The notes below the pieces were generated by a model. The model did no database searches. It was given only the letters and a program-made list of their open reading frames with translations, and was not told the DNA's origin. A DNA stretch of 64,000 bases from Chloroflexota bacterium (GTDB lineage Bacteria; Chloroflexota; Dehalococcoidia; Tepidiformales; Tepidiformaceae), in assembly GCA_026702615.1 (NCBI GenBank), contig JAPPBY010000007.1, forward strand, positions 39,712-103,711. Reading direction: 5' to 3'. Shown here piece by piece: positions 9,134-19,074 of this stretch (position 1 is the stretch's first letter; every line of letters begins with the position of its first letter). Position numbers and translations under genes: made by a program.

Positions 9134-10432
9134 GTGGCAAACGAAATCGGCATCGGCTTCCTGGGCATGGGCAACGTCGGCGAGAAGGTGGTGGCGACAC
9201 TGCTGGAGCGAGCCGACCAGTTCCGCGAACAGACAGGCGCGTCGCTCACGCTGCGCCGCGTGGCGGTGAAGGATCCGACCCGCTCCCGCGGTATCGACCT
9301 GCCCGCGGGCGTGCTCACCGGCAATGCCAGCGATGTGCTGGACGACCCCTCGGTCGATGTCGTGGTGGAAGTGATCGGCGGGGACGGGGCCGCGGGCGAC
9401 TACGTGCGTCGCGCGCTGGCGGGCGGCAAGCACGTCGTCTCGGCGAACAAGGAGCTGGTCTCCAAGGCGGGGCCGGAGCTGTTCGAACTGGCTCGCGAGA
9501 ACGGAGCGGCACTGCGCTTCGAGGCGAGCGTAGGCGGGGGCATCCCCGTCATCTCGCCGTTGCTGCGCGACCTGCCGGCGAACCGGGTAGTCGCAATCCG
9601 GGCGATCATCAACGGGACCACGAACTTCATCCTGACGAACATGGCGCAGCGCGGCGACAGCTTCGAAGACGCGCTCGCCGAGGCGCAGGATCTGGGCTAC
9701 GCCGAACCGGACCCGACGAACGACGTGGACGGCTACGACGCGGCCTTCAAGATCGCACTGATGGCGGGGCTCGCCTTCGGGACCTACGTGCCGCCCGAGG
9801 CGGTGGCGACGGAAGGGATCCGTGCGCTGGCCCCGCAGGACTTCGAGTACGCGCGCGAGCTCGGCTACGTGATCAAGCTGCTGGCCATCGCCGAGCGGCA
9901 CGGAGACGGCGTGCTGGCGCGCGTCCACCCGGCGCTCCTACCCGAGTCGGAGCCACTGGCGCGCGTCGACGGCGTGCAGAACGCGGCACAGATCCAGGGC
10001 GACCTCGCGGGCACGCTCACGTTCCAGGGGGCGGGAGCGGGAGCCGCGCCAACGACGAGCGCCGTGCTCGCCGACGTACTCGATATCTCGCGGTCGCTGG
10101 CGGAGGGGGCGCAGCCGCGCTGGGACCCAGGTCCCTGGCGGAGGGGAGAAGCGCTGGGGCTGGGGGCTCTGGAGACGCGCTACTATCTCCGCATGACGGT
10201 TCTCGATCAGCCGGGCGTGCTCGCGCAGATCGCTCGTGTCCTCGGCGAGGCTCAGGTGAGCATCGCCGCCGTGGATCAGCGCGAATCGGACGAGGAGCGG
10301 GGCACGGCCGAACTGGCGTTGATGACGCATCGCGCGCGAGAGCTGGCGGTGACCGGCGCGATCGACACCCTGCGGGGCCTCGACGAGGTGAGCGAGGTGG
10401 ACGCGATGCTGCGGGTGGAGGGCGCCACATGA
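9134..10432 (+). CDS. hom: Homoserine dehydrogenase (with ACT domain)
   Basis: GFLGMGNVGEKV, SANKELVS, GGGIPVI, INGTTNFIL; C-terminal ACT-like region. Confidence 0.96.
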   Translation: MANEIGIGFLGMGNVGEKVVATLLERADQFREQTGASLTLRRVAVKDPTRSRGIDLPAGVLTGNASDVLDDPSVDVVVEVIGGDGAAGDYVRRALAGGKHVVSANKELVSKAGPELFELARENGAALRFEASVGGGIPVISPLLRDLPANRVVAIRAIINGTTNFILTNMAQRGDSFEDALAEAQDLGYAEPDPTNDVDGYDAAFKIALMAGLAFGTYVPPEAVATEGIRALAPQDFEYARELGYVIKLLAIAERHGDGVLARVHPALLPESEPLARVDGVQNAAQIQGDLAGTLTFQGAGAGAAPTTSAVLADVLDISRSLAEGAQPRWDPGPWRRGEALGLGALETRYYLRMTVLDQPGVLAQIARVLGEAQVSIAAVDQRESDEERGTAELALMTHRARELAVTGAIDTLRGLDEVSEVDAMLRVEGAT

Positions 10433-11436
10433 CCTCCGAACCTGCCCTGCGCTCGATCGAGGAGACGCTGGTCCTGCTGGAGAATCAGGCCAGGGCCCAG
10501 CGGGAAGCGGGTGAAGCGCTGGGGCGTGAGCTCGAGCAGCTGCGCCGCCAGGTGGAGGCAGTCGCCGATCAGGGCGAGGAGCAGGGGCGTTCGACGAGGC
10601 AGATGGAAACGACGGTCGCCCGCTACCAGGGACTCCCCCAGAAGGTCACGGAGCTCTCACAGGACACCGAGCAGATCCGCACGGCCCTCACAGAGACGCG
10701 GTCGGCGGTGGAGACGAACGAGCGTACCCGCGACGCGGAAGCGCTCGCCGCCAGCCGGGAGCTTCGGGAAGCCCTGCGCCGCGTGGAGGGCATGGAGGAC
10801 CGGCTCGAGCTGTTGACCGCGGAGGCAGCGACGCGCGAGTCGAAGCTGGAGCAGCTGGGGCAGACACTCAGCGTATTGACGGACTGGCAGCAGGAGATGC
10901 GGCAGCAGACGGAGCAGTTCGACCTGCGGCTGCAGCGGCTCACGGAGGTGAGCGAAGAGGTGGAGGCGCGGGTACTGGCCGCCGCCCAGGCGCTGCAGGA
11001 GCGCCCCCTGGAGATCATCCACGAGCGGCTGCAGATTCTGGGGGAGCTGGCTCACCGGGCCGAGGAGGCGATCGAGTCGCTGCGAGGTTCGCAAGAGCTC
11101 GGCGAGGAAGTACGCGACGAGATGGGGCGTCGCCGGGACGAGCAAGAACGCATCGAAGCCCAGGTCAGCCGGGTCGAGGGCGCGGTCGACAACCTTGCGC
11201 GGCAACTCGACGAGGCCCGGGGCGAGACGGCGCTGCTGGATGGACGACACTCCGGTCTGAGCGAGCGCGTGAGCCTGATCCGCCGGGACATCTCGGAGAT
11301 GGTCGACCACGTACGCGAGGAGTTCGGCCGCTACAGCGAGATGCAGGAGCGGTCGCGCAAACGGCAGATCGAGGCGCTTGAGCAGGAGTTGCGGGAGCTG
11401 AAGTTCCACGGGCTCCGCCCGCCGGACGAGCCGTGA
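10429..11436 (+). CDS. Coiled-coil protein of unknown function
   Basis: Continuous heptad-like Leu/Glu/Arg/Gln-rich sequence; 4-bp overlaps with hom and thrC. Confidence 0.8.
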   Translation: MTSEPALRSIEETLVLLENQARAQREAGEALGRELEQLRRQVEAVADQGEEQGRSTRQMETTVARYQGLPQKVTELSQDTEQIRTALTETRSAVETNERTRDAEALAASRELREALRRVEGMEDRLELLTAEAATRESKLEQLGQTLSVLTDWQQEMRQQTEQFDLRLQRLTEVSEEVEARVLAAAQALQERPLEIIHERLQILGELAHRAEEAIESLRGSQELGEEVRDEMGRRRDEQERIEAQVSRVEGAVDNLARQLDEARGETALLDGRHSGLSERVSLIRRDISEMVDHVREEFGRYSEMQERSRKRQIEALEQELRELKFHGLRPPDEP

Positions 11437-12494
11437 GCGAGCCGCAACGGCGCGGGGTGCTGGAGCGCTGGGCCGAGGTCCTGCCGATCACCCCGCAGAC
11501 ACCACGCATCACCCTGGGAGAGGGCGACACGCCCCTCGTGCGCTCGGTCGCGATCGAGCGGGAGCTCGGCGTCGACGAGCTCTGGTTCAAACTGGAGAGT
11601 TCGAATCCGACGGGGTCCTTCAAAGACCGGGGCATGGTGGTGGCGGTGGCGAAGGCCATGGAGCGGGGCGCGCAGGCCGTGCTCTGCGCGAGCACGGGCA
11701 ACACAAGCGCGAGCGCAGCGGCCTACGCGGCCCGCTGCGGTCTGGAGGCGAGCATCCTGGTGCCGCAGGGACGCGTGGCGGCGGGCAAGCTCGCGCAGGC
11801 GGTGGCGTTCGGGGCGCGCATCGTCGAGATTGAGGGCAGCTTCGACCATGCGCTCACGCTGGCGCGGTCCGTGGCCGACACCCACCCCATCGCGCTCGTG
11901 AACTCGGTGAACCCGGACCGGATCGAGGGACAGAAGACGGCGTCCTACGAGATCTGCGAGACGCTCGGCGACGCGCCCGACGCGCTCGCCATCCCCGTGG
12001 GGAACGCCGGCAACATCACCGCCTACTGGAAAGGGTTCGTGGAGTGCGCGGAGCGCGACTACGCATCGCGGCACCCGCGGATGCTGGGGTTCCAGGCGGC
12101 GGGAGCGGCGCCGTTCGTGCGGGGGGAACCGGTCGACGACCCGCAAACCGTCGCGACCGCCATCCGCATCGGGAACCCGGCCAGCTGGAAGCCGGCCGAG
12201 CAGGCTCGCGACGAGAGCGAGGGCCTCATCGACGCGGTCAGCGACGACGAGATCCTCGACGCCTACCGGCTCCTCGCGGGCTCGGAAGGGCTGTTCGCCG
12301 AGCCAGCCAGCGCAGCCAGCGTGGCGGGACTGCGGAAGCTGAATCGCGAAGGCGGGCTAAGGGGCGGACGGGTGGTGGCGGTACTGACCGGGTCGGGGCT
12401 CAAGGACCCAGAAACGGCAGAGAACGCCAACACGCCGGACGTGGTCCGGGCGACGGCCACGCTTGAGGGCGTGGAGCGGGCGCTGGGACTCTAG
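11433..12494 (+). CDS. thrC: Threonine synthase
   Basis: KLESSNPTGSFKDRGMVVAVAKA PLP-lysine motif, ASTGNTSASAAAYAARCG. Confidence 0.96.
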   Translation: MSEPQRRGVLERWAEVLPITPQTPRITLGEGDTPLVRSVAIERELGVDELWFKLESSNPTGSFKDRGMVVAVAKAMERGAQAVLCASTGNTSASAAAYAARCGLEASILVPQGRVAAGKLAQAVAFGARIVEIEGSFDHALTLARSVADTHPIALVNSVNPDRIEGQKTASYEICETLGDAPDALAIPVGNAGNITAYWKGFVECAERDYASRHPRMLGFQAAGAAPFVRGEPVDDPQTVATAIRIGNPASWKPAEQARDESEGLIDAVSDDEILDAYRLLAGSEGLFAEPASAASVAGLRKLNREGGLRGGRVVAVLTGSGLKDPETAENANTPDVVRATATLEGVERALGL

Positions 12495-12501
12495 CGCCTG
12501 C

Positions 12502-12529
12502 TTGACCCCCCAGCGGCGGCCCGTAGACT
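12502..12529 (+). promoter_or_regulatory. Candidate sigma70-type promoter TTGACC-N16-TAGACT
   Basis: -35 12502-12507, -10 12524-12529; ATG at 12537 falls at the expected transcription start. Confidence 0.55.
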
Positions 12530-12536
12530 CGCGGCC

Positions 12537-12890
12537 ATGCGCACCATCACTCGATTGATCGCTCCGGCCGCGCTCGCGGGGGCACTTGCACTCGCCGCTA
12601 CCGCGCCGCTCCTGGCGCTGGACGCGCCGCCCGTTGCCGACGCTCCGCACATCGTCGCGCAGGAAGCGGAAACCGGTCGCGACGTGGTGCCACCGCTCAT
12701 CTGGTCACTCGTGGGCACAGGGCTCTTCTGCGGCGCGCTGGGCGTGCTCTTCCTGTTGAAGCGCGAGCTTGGCGGTTTCGAACTGAAACCGGGAGCGTGG
12801 ACGGCCCCGATCAGCGTGATCGAAAGCGACAGCCTCCCCGTCGAAGAGTCGGACTACCCCGAGCCCGAGGACGACGACCACGGACACTGA
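12537..12890 (+). CDS. Small membrane protein, unknown function
   Basis: N-terminal hydrophobic signal, one further TM, acidic C-terminus. Confidence 0.6.
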   Translation: MRTITRLIAPAALAGALALAATAPLLALDAPPVADAPHIVAQEAETGRDVVPPLIWSLVGTGLFCGALGVLFLLKRELGGFELKPGAWTAPISVIESDSLPVEESDYPEPEDDDHGH

Positions 12891-12905
12891 GGCGCATCCC
12901 CTCCC

Positions 12906-13499
12906 GTGACGCGTCTGCTACTGGCGACCAACAACCCCGGCAAGGTTCGCGAAATGCGACGGCTGCTTGCGGACGAGCCGTTCGAAGTCGTGACACCCGC
13001 CGACCTCGGCATCGCGCTCGATGTGGTCGAGGACGGCGACGGGTACGCGGAGAACGCGACGCTCAAGGCCCACGCCTTCGCGGAGGCGGGGCAGTGCCTC
13101 GCCCTGGCCGACGACTCGGGCATCGAGGTGGACGCCCTCGGCGGGGCGCCCGGTCCGCTCTCCGCGCGCTACGGCGGGCCCGGTCTCGACGACGCGGGCC
13201 GCACGGACCTCATGCTGCGGGAGCTGCGCGACGTTCCGGACGGCGAGCGCGGGGCGCGCTACCAGGCAGTCGTCGCCGTCGCGTGGCCGGACGGCCGCAT
13301 CGAGCGGTTCGAGGGGTCGTGGGAGGGGTCGATCGGACGCGAACCGCGCGGTGAGAACGGCTTCGGCTACGACCCTATCTTCCGCACACCGGAGGGCCGC
13401 AGCGCCGCGGATCTGAGCGCCGAGGAGAAGGACGCGGTCAGCCACCGGGGACAGGCGGTGCGGGCGGCATCTCGCTGGCTGCGGGGGAAGAGCGGCTAG
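12906..13499 (+). CDS. rdgB: RdgB/HAM1 non-canonical purine NTP pyrophosphatase
   Basis: LLATNNPGKVREMR, LADDSGIEVDALGGAPGPLSARY, GENGFGYDPIF. Confidence 0.96.
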   Translation: MTRLLLATNNPGKVREMRRLLADEPFEVVTPADLGIALDVVEDGDGYAENATLKAHAFAEAGQCLALADDSGIEVDALGGAPGPLSARYGGPGLDDAGRTDLMLRELRDVPDGERGARYQAVVAVAWPDGRIERFEGSWEGSIGREPRGENGFGYDPIFRTPEGRSAADLSAEEKDAVSHRGQAVRAASRWLRGKSG

Positions 13500-15550
13500 C
13501 TTCCCGCCTCGTCGTCCTTGCTGGCATCGATGACGCGCTGGGCGACGTTGCCCGGCACTTCCTCGTAGCGGTCGAACTCGAGCTCGAAGAGGCCACGGCC
13601 CTGGGTCAGGGAGCGCAGGTCGGAGGCGTAGCGCTGGACCTCGGCGAGGGGGACTTCGGCTTCGACCACGCTCAAGCCGCTGTCGGGCACGATGCCGTGG
13701 ATGCGCGCCCGCTTGGTGTTGAGGTCGCCGACGATGTCGCCCGCATTCGCTTCGGGCCCCCGAACGCGAATAGTCATGACGGGCTCCAGGAGGACGCCAC
13801 GGGCCTCGGCCACGGCTTCCCTGAGGGCCTGGCTCGCGGCGAGCTTGAACGCCATCTCGCTCGAATCGACGGGGTGGTGCTTCCCGTCGAACAGGGTGAC
13901 CTCGCAGTCCGTGAGCTCGTAGCCGGCGACCACGCCTTCGCGGGCCGTCTCCATGACGCCTTTCTCGACTGCGGGGATGAACTCGCGGGGCACGGAGCCA
14001 CCCACGACCTTGCTGTTGAACTGAAGGCCAGAGCCGCGCGTGAGGGGCTTGATCTCGATGGCGACGCGGGCGTACTGGCCGTGGCCACCGGTCTGCTTCT
14101 TGTGGGTGTAGTCGGCGGAGGAGCTGCGGCCAACGGTCTCGCGGTAGGGCACGCGGGGCAGGGAGAGTTCGACCTCGAGGTTGAACTTCTGCAGGAGGCG
14201 TCCAACGGCGACGTCGAGGTGGGCATCGCCGAGTCCTTCAAGGATGGTCTCGCTGGTGCTCGCGTCGCGGCGAAGGCGGAGCCCGGGGTCCTCTTCGACG
14301 AGGCGCTGGAGGCTGGGGCCGAGCTTGTCCACAGCCGCGTTCGCGGCAGGCCGGACAGCCATGCTGTAGACCGGCTCGGGGAAAATCATGGTGGGCAGCT
14401 CGACGGGCTTGTCCTTGGTCGCGAGCGTGTCGCCGGTGCCCGTTTCGCTGAGCTTGGCGACGACGCCGATGTCCCCGGGTGACAGCGCCTCGACGGGCTC
14501 CTGGTCCTTGCCGCGCTGGCGGTAGATGGTGCCGAGGCGCTCATCGGAGGACTTGTCGCTGTTCCAGAGGTGGCTGTCGGCCTTGACCGCGCCGGTCATG
14601 ACGCGGAGGTAGCTGAGGCGGCCGACGTAGGGGTCTGCGGAGGTCTTGAAGACAAGGACGGCGGGCGATGCGCCGTCGCTCACTTCGAGGCTCTCCCCGT
14701 CGGCATCGACGACCTCGCGCTGGTCGGGGGTGGGGGCGACCGCGACGAGCGTGTCGAGCACCTGACGCACGCCGATCTGGTGGGTCGCGGAGGCGCACAG
14801 AACCGGCACGATGTCGCCGGCGGCGAGGGCGGTGCGGAGGGCGCCGTGCAGCTCGTCGGCGGTAATCTCCTCGTCCTCGAAGTACTTCATCATCAGGTCT
14901 TCGTCGTTCTCGACGATGCTCTCGACGAGGGACGAGCGGAGCTCGTCGGCGGTGTCCTGGAGGTCGGCAGGCACCTCACCGGGCTCGCCGCTCTCTCCCA
15001 GGTACGCCTTCATGGCGAGCAGGTCGACGACGCCGCCGAGGTCGTGGCTCTGGCCGATGGGGAGGAAGAGGGGGGCGACGGCCGTGCCCCACTTCTCGCG
15101 GATGGCGCCCAGCACGATGTTGAAGTCGGCGTTCTCGCGGTCGAGGCGGTTGATGAGGATCATGCGGGGAAGGCCGCGCTCCTCGGCGATCTGCCAGACG
15201 CGGTCGGTGCCCACCTCGGGACCTGAGACGGCGTCGACGACGATGAGGGCGAGGTCGGCGGCGCGCACGCCACAGATAACCTCGGAGACGAAGTCGGCGT
15301 AACCGGGGGTGTCGACCAGGTTGATCTTGGCGCCGCCCCACTCAACGGGGAGGACGGAGAGGTTGAGGCTGAACTTGCGGCGGTGCTCGTCCTCGTCGTA
15401 ATCGCCGACCGTGTTCTGCTCCTCGATGGAACCCATCCGCGTGACCGCGCCGCTCACGAAGAGGGCGGCCTCCCCGAGCGTCGTCTTGCCGACGTTGCCG
15501 TGCCCGGCGAGAACAACGTTGCGAATGTCTTCGGAGGGGTAGAGCTTCAT
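13496..15550 (-). CDS. Elongation factor G-like GTPase (FusA2-type paralog)
   Basis: GHGNVGKTTL G1, DTPGYADF G3, NRLD G4; EF-G domains III-V; ATG at 15550. Confidence 0.9.
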   Translation of the reverse strand: MKLYPSEDIRNVVLAGHGNVGKTTLGEAALFVSGAVTRMGSIEEQNTVGDYDEDEHRRKFSLNLSVLPVEWGGAKINLVDTPGYADFVSEVICGVRAADLALIVVDAVSGPEVGTDRVWQIAEERGLPRMILINRLDRENADFNIVLGAIREKWGTAVAPLFLPIGQSHDLGGVVDLLAMKAYLGESGEPGEVPADLQDTADELRSSLVESIVENDEDLMMKYFEDEEITADELHGALRTALAAGDIVPVLCASATHQIGVRQVLDTLVAVAPTPDQREVVDADGESLEVSDGASPAVLVFKTSADPYVGRLSYLRVMTGAVKADSHLWNSDKSSDERLGTIYRQRGKDQEPVEALSPGDIGVVAKLSETGTGDTLATKDKPVELPTMIFPEPVYSMAVRPAANAAVDKLGPSLQRLVEEDPGLRLRRDASTSETILEGLGDAHLDVAVGRLLQKFNLEVELSLPRVPYRETVGRSSSADYTHKKQTGGHGQYARVAIEIKPLTRGSGLQFNSKVVGGSVPREFIPAVEKGVMETAREGVVAGYELTDCEVTLFDGKHHPVDSSEMAFKLAASQALREAVAEARGVLLEPVMTIRVRGPEANAGDIVGDLNTKRARIHGIVPDSGLSVVEAEVPLAEVQRYASDLRSLTQGRGLFELEFDRYEEVPGNVAQRVIDASKDDEAGS

Positions 15551-15661
15551 CGGTGGGCGCCTCGTGGCCGCTGGGGCCGGGGATTGGGGGGCGATTGTAC
15601 GCGCTCGGGTCCCTTGGCGGCGGCGGCGCGGGGGCGGCTCCTGTAGACTCCGTTCGCACGC

Positions 15662-18391
15662 ATGTTCGAGGAACCGCGCACGTACGTCGCACTCGACCTG
15701 GAGACGACCGGGCTTGACCCGACGGACGACCGGATCACGGAAATCGGGGCGATCCGTTTCGACGACGAGGGGCGTGAGCTGGGCGTCTTCGACCAGCTCG
15801 TGAACCCCGGGCGCGCAATCCCTGCGTTCACCGAGAAGCTGACTGGAATCACGAACGAGGACGTCCAGGGGGCGCCCCCGTTCGAAGGCATCGCCAACGA
15901 CCTCGCGGAGTTCGTGGGGGGGAGCGCGGTGGTGGGGCAGAACGTGCGCTTCGACCTTGCGTTCCTGGCGGAGGCAGGTCTCGAGTTCGAGGGACCGGCG
16001 CTGGATACGCTGCGGTTCGCCCGGATCCTGTTTCCCGAGGGCCCGGGAGCACTGTCGGACCTGGCGGCGGAGCTGGGGGTGGAGATGCCGGTCGCGCACC
16101 GCGCCCTCGCGGACGCGCGCACGGCAGCGTCGGTGTTCCTGGAGCTGCGACGGCGGGCGGCGGCGCTGCCAGCGGCGGAACGCGCGTCGCTGGCGCGGGT
16201 GGTGGCGCTGGACGAACCGGAGCTGGCGCGAGAGCTCGGGGGCAGGGCGGACGCGGACGCAGACGAATTCGAGGCTCCCGCGCTGCCGGAGCGGTGGCAG
16301 CCGCCGGAGCCGCTGGTGCGGGCGGAGATTCCCGAGCCGGTCACGGCGGAAGAGGTGCGGGAGGCGCTCGCGGGGGCGGCGCGAGTGGTGGAGCGGTTCG
16401 AGGATCGCCCGCAGCAGGCTGAGATGGCCGAGGCGGTGGCGGGCGCGTTCTCGGACGGCGGGCACTGGCTGATCGAAGCAGGTACAGGCGTGGGGAAGTC
16501 GCTGGCGTACCTGATCCCGGCGGCGCTCTACGCGCTGCGGAACGGGACGCGTGTGGTCATCTCGACGAACACGATCGCGCTGCAGGAGCAGCTCCTCGGG
16601 AAGGACGTACCGGCGCTGCGGGAGATCCTGCGGGACGCGGGCGCGATCGACCGTCCGGACGACCTGCGGGTGGCGCTGCTCAAGGGGCGGGCGAACTACC
16701 TGTGCGTGCAGCGCTGGATGGGGCATCCCGCGAGCCTGGCCGACCCGGACGTTGCGCGGCTGGCGGGGTCGCTGGCGCGCTGGCTGCCGCAGACGCAGAG
16801 CGGCGACCGCTCAGAGCTGCGCCTGGACCCGGGTGCGCGCTCCGCCTGGGCTCGGTTCTCGGCATCGGACGCGGACTGCCTCTCGCGGCAGCACACCTTC
16901 GTGCGGGAGGGGCGCTGCTTCCTGCAGCGGGCGCGGAAGACGGCGGAGGGCGCGCACCTGGTGGTCGTGAACCACGCCCTGCTGCTGGCCGACCTCGCGA
17001 GCGGGGGGAGCGCCATTCCCGCGTTCGACCACCTCATCATCGACGAGGCTCACAATCTTGAGGGGCAGGCGACGCAGCAATTCGGCCTGCACATCGGCGC
17101 GCGGCAGGTGACGGACGCCCTGGAGGCGATCCACCGACCGCGCACAGCCGAGCGCCGGGAGGGCGGCCTGGTGGCGACGACCGGGCTGCCGGAGGCGCTG
17201 GGAGCGGGGGCGATGGCGACACTGAAGGCGGCAGTCGCGGCGGCGGCGAAGGGCGCGGAGCGCCCCTTCGCGTCGCTGGGGGCGCTCGCCAAGGAGTCGC
17301 GGGACGACCGAGTGAGCGTCACGCCGGGGGTACGCTCGGGATCGCGCTGGGGGGAGGTGGAAGAGGCGTGGACGGCGCTGGATTCCGCCCTTGCGATCGT
17401 GGTCGAGAGCAGCCGGGCCGCGGCCGGGCTGCTGGGCGGGGAGGACGGCGGGACCGCAGGCGAGGAGCTGGAGGCGGCAGCAGGGCGGCTGGAGGGGGTG
17501 CGGCTGGACCTCGCACACCTCATCGAGGGGAGCGACCCGAACGCCATCATCTGGGTCTCGACGATGCGCGACGGAACGGGGGCGCTGAACTCCGCGCCCC
17601 TAGAGGTGGGGCCACGGCTGGCGGAGGAGCTGTTCGCGGGCCGCGCGACGGTGATCGCGACCAGCGCGACGCTGGCGGCGGGCGGTTCGATGGCGTTCAC
17701 GGCAGACCAGATGGGGCTGCCGGACGCGGGGACGCTGGCGCTGGGGTCGCCGTTCGACTACGAGCGCTCGACGCTACTGGCGACGCCGACCGGGTTCCCC
17801 GATCCGGGTTCGCAGGGGTACGAGGAGGCCGCGGCGAACGCAGTCACGGAGCTCGCGCTCGCGTCGGGGGGGCGGGCGCTGGCGCTGTTCACCTCGCACG
17901 CGTCGCTGCGGCGGGTGGCGCAGCTCTCGCGGGGGGCGCTCGAAGCGGAGGGCATCAGCGTGCTCGTGCAGGACCGCGACGGCGCGCCGCGCCAGCTGAT
18001 GCGCAACCTGATGGAGGACCCACGCTCGGTCATCTTCGGCACATCGAGCTTCTGGGAGGGGATCGACATTCGTGGCGACACGCTCTCGCTCGTGGTGATA
18101 GCACGACTCCCGTTCGCCGTGCCGACGGACCCGATCCACCGGGCGCGTTCGGAGCTCTACGACGACCCCTTCGGGGGGTATTCGTTGCCGGGGGCGATCC
18201 TGCGGTTCCGGCAGGGCTTCGGGCGACTCATTCGCGACCGCGAAGACCGCGGCGTGGTGGCCGTGCTCGACAGCCGGGTCCGCACGAAGCGGTACGGACG
18301 CGAGTTCCTGGAGGCGATTCCCCAGTGCACGCGGCTCAACGCAAGCATCGAGGAGATCGCGGCCCGCACGCAGGAGTGGCTCGCTCGATGA
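15662..18391 (+). CDS. dinG: DnaQ-like exonuclease fused to DinG-family helicase
   Basis: Exo motif YVALDLETTGLDP; helicase EAGTGVGKSLAYLIP, DEAH, FWEGIDIRGDTL. Confidence 0.93.
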   Translation: MFEEPRTYVALDLETTGLDPTDDRITEIGAIRFDDEGRELGVFDQLVNPGRAIPAFTEKLTGITNEDVQGAPPFEGIANDLAEFVGGSAVVGQNVRFDLAFLAEAGLEFEGPALDTLRFARILFPEGPGALSDLAAELGVEMPVAHRALADARTAASVFLELRRRAAALPAAERASLARVVALDEPELARELGGRADADADEFEAPALPERWQPPEPLVRAEIPEPVTAEEVREALAGAARVVERFEDRPQQAEMAEAVAGAFSDGGHWLIEAGTGVGKSLAYLIPAALYALRNGTRVVISTNTIALQEQLLGKDVPALREILRDAGAIDRPDDLRVALLKGRANYLCVQRWMGHPASLADPDVARLAGSLARWLPQTQSGDRSELRLDPGARSAWARFSASDADCLSRQHTFVREGRCFLQRARKTAEGAHLVVVNHALLLADLASGGSAIPAFDHLIIDEAHNLEGQATQQFGLHIGARQVTDALEAIHRPRTAERREGGLVATTGLPEALGAGAMATLKAAVAAAAKGAERPFASLGALAKESRDDRVSVTPGVRSGSRWGEVEEAWTALDSALAIVVESSRAAAGLLGGEDGGTAGEELEAAAGRLEGVRLDLAHLIEGSDPNAIIWVSTMRDGTGALNSAPLEVGPRLAEELFAGRATVIATSATLAAGGSMAFTADQMGLPDAGTLALGSPFDYERSTLLATPTGFPDPGSQGYEEAAANAVTELALASGGRALALFTSHASLRRVAQLSRGALEAEGISVLVQDRDGAPRQLMRNLMEDPRSVIFGTSSFWEGIDIRGDTLSLVVIARLPFAVPTDPIHRARSELYDDPFGGYSLPGAILRFRQGFGRLIRDREDRGVVAVLDSRVRTKRYGREFLEAIPQCTRLNASIEEIAARTQEWLAR

Positions 18392-18804
18392 GCGCGCCAC
18401 GCCCCATGCCGCAGCGGATCGCGGGCGAATGGGTCACTTTGCGGCGGGTCGCGGGGGATGGCGCAGCGCGCTACGAGGTGCGGCGCAAGGGGAGGCGGGA
18501 GGTTGTGGGGGAGGTGGCGGTCGACCTGTCGGGGGAGGCGCCTTTCATCGAGCGGCTGTGCATCGAGGAGGAGGCGCGGGGGTACGGGGCTGGGTCGGGA
18601 GCGGCGACGGCGTTGCTGAAGGCGCTGAAGCGCCGCTACCCGGTCGTGCGGACGTGGGCTCCGCCGGATCGCGGGCTGGCGGTGTACTTCTGGGTGCGGA
18701 TGGGGTTCAGGCCCGTGCACGGGGAGGGGCCGGACGGGGGGCTGTGGTTCGAGCAAGTGCTGCGCCCATCTCGTTCCCGGCGCAGGAGTGGACAGAGGGG
18801 GTAA
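18388..18804 (+). CDS. GNAT-like acetyltransferase domain protein
   Basis: IERLCIEEEARGYGAGSGAATALLKALKRR...YFWVRMGFRPV. Confidence 0.6.
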   Translation: MSAPRPMPQRIAGEWVTLRRVAGDGAARYEVRRKGRREVVGEVAVDLSGEAPFIERLCIEEEARGYGAGSGAATALLKALKRRYPVVRTWAPPDRGLAVYFWVRMGFRPVHGEGPDGGLWFEQVLRPSRSRRRSGQRG

Positions 18805-18858
18805 GGTGTTAAGGATGGATTCGCGCGCGGCGGGGCGCCGAACCCGACGGGGTTTGAC

Positions 18859-19053
18859 ATGCACGCCACCAGGCATCGCGCGGCAGTTGGAACCTGCACG
18901 CACCACTGGATTATCGCGACGCCCAACGGGCACCTCAGCCGGGGCATCTGCAAGCACTGCGGAAGCGAACGCGACTTCGAGAATTCGGAGACTGAACGGC
19001 TCTGGCGCAACCGCCGCTCGGGACGCAAGGAACCGGCGCCGGACGGCCGCTAG
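18859..19053 (+). CDS. Small putative zinc-ribbon protein (CTHHW...CKHCG)
   Basis: CTHHWIIATPNGHLSRGICKHCGSERDFENS; paired Cys/His consistent with zinc binding. Confidence 0.6.
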   Translation: MHATRHRAAVGTCTHHWIIATPNGHLSRGICKHCGSERDFENSETERLWRNRRSGRKEPAPDGR

Positions 19054-19074
19054 CTCGCGCCGTACACTGAACCC

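Noticed and set aside
7451-9928. 825-aa minus-strand ORF
   Set aside because: Antisense of rpsR, the foldase gene and hom; low stop density from GC-rich codons, no recognizable domains.
8680-11436. 918-aa plus-strand ORF overlapping the foldase gene, hom and the coiled-coil gene
   Set aside because: Only its C-terminal part, from the ATG at 10429, is the real coiled-coil gene; the N-terminal part is out-of-frame Arg/Gly-rich high-GC artifact.
15551-16726. N-terminal half of the 1076-aa ORF at 13496-16726
   Set aside because: EF-G homology starts at MKLYPSEDIRN (15550); upstream part is antisense of dinG.
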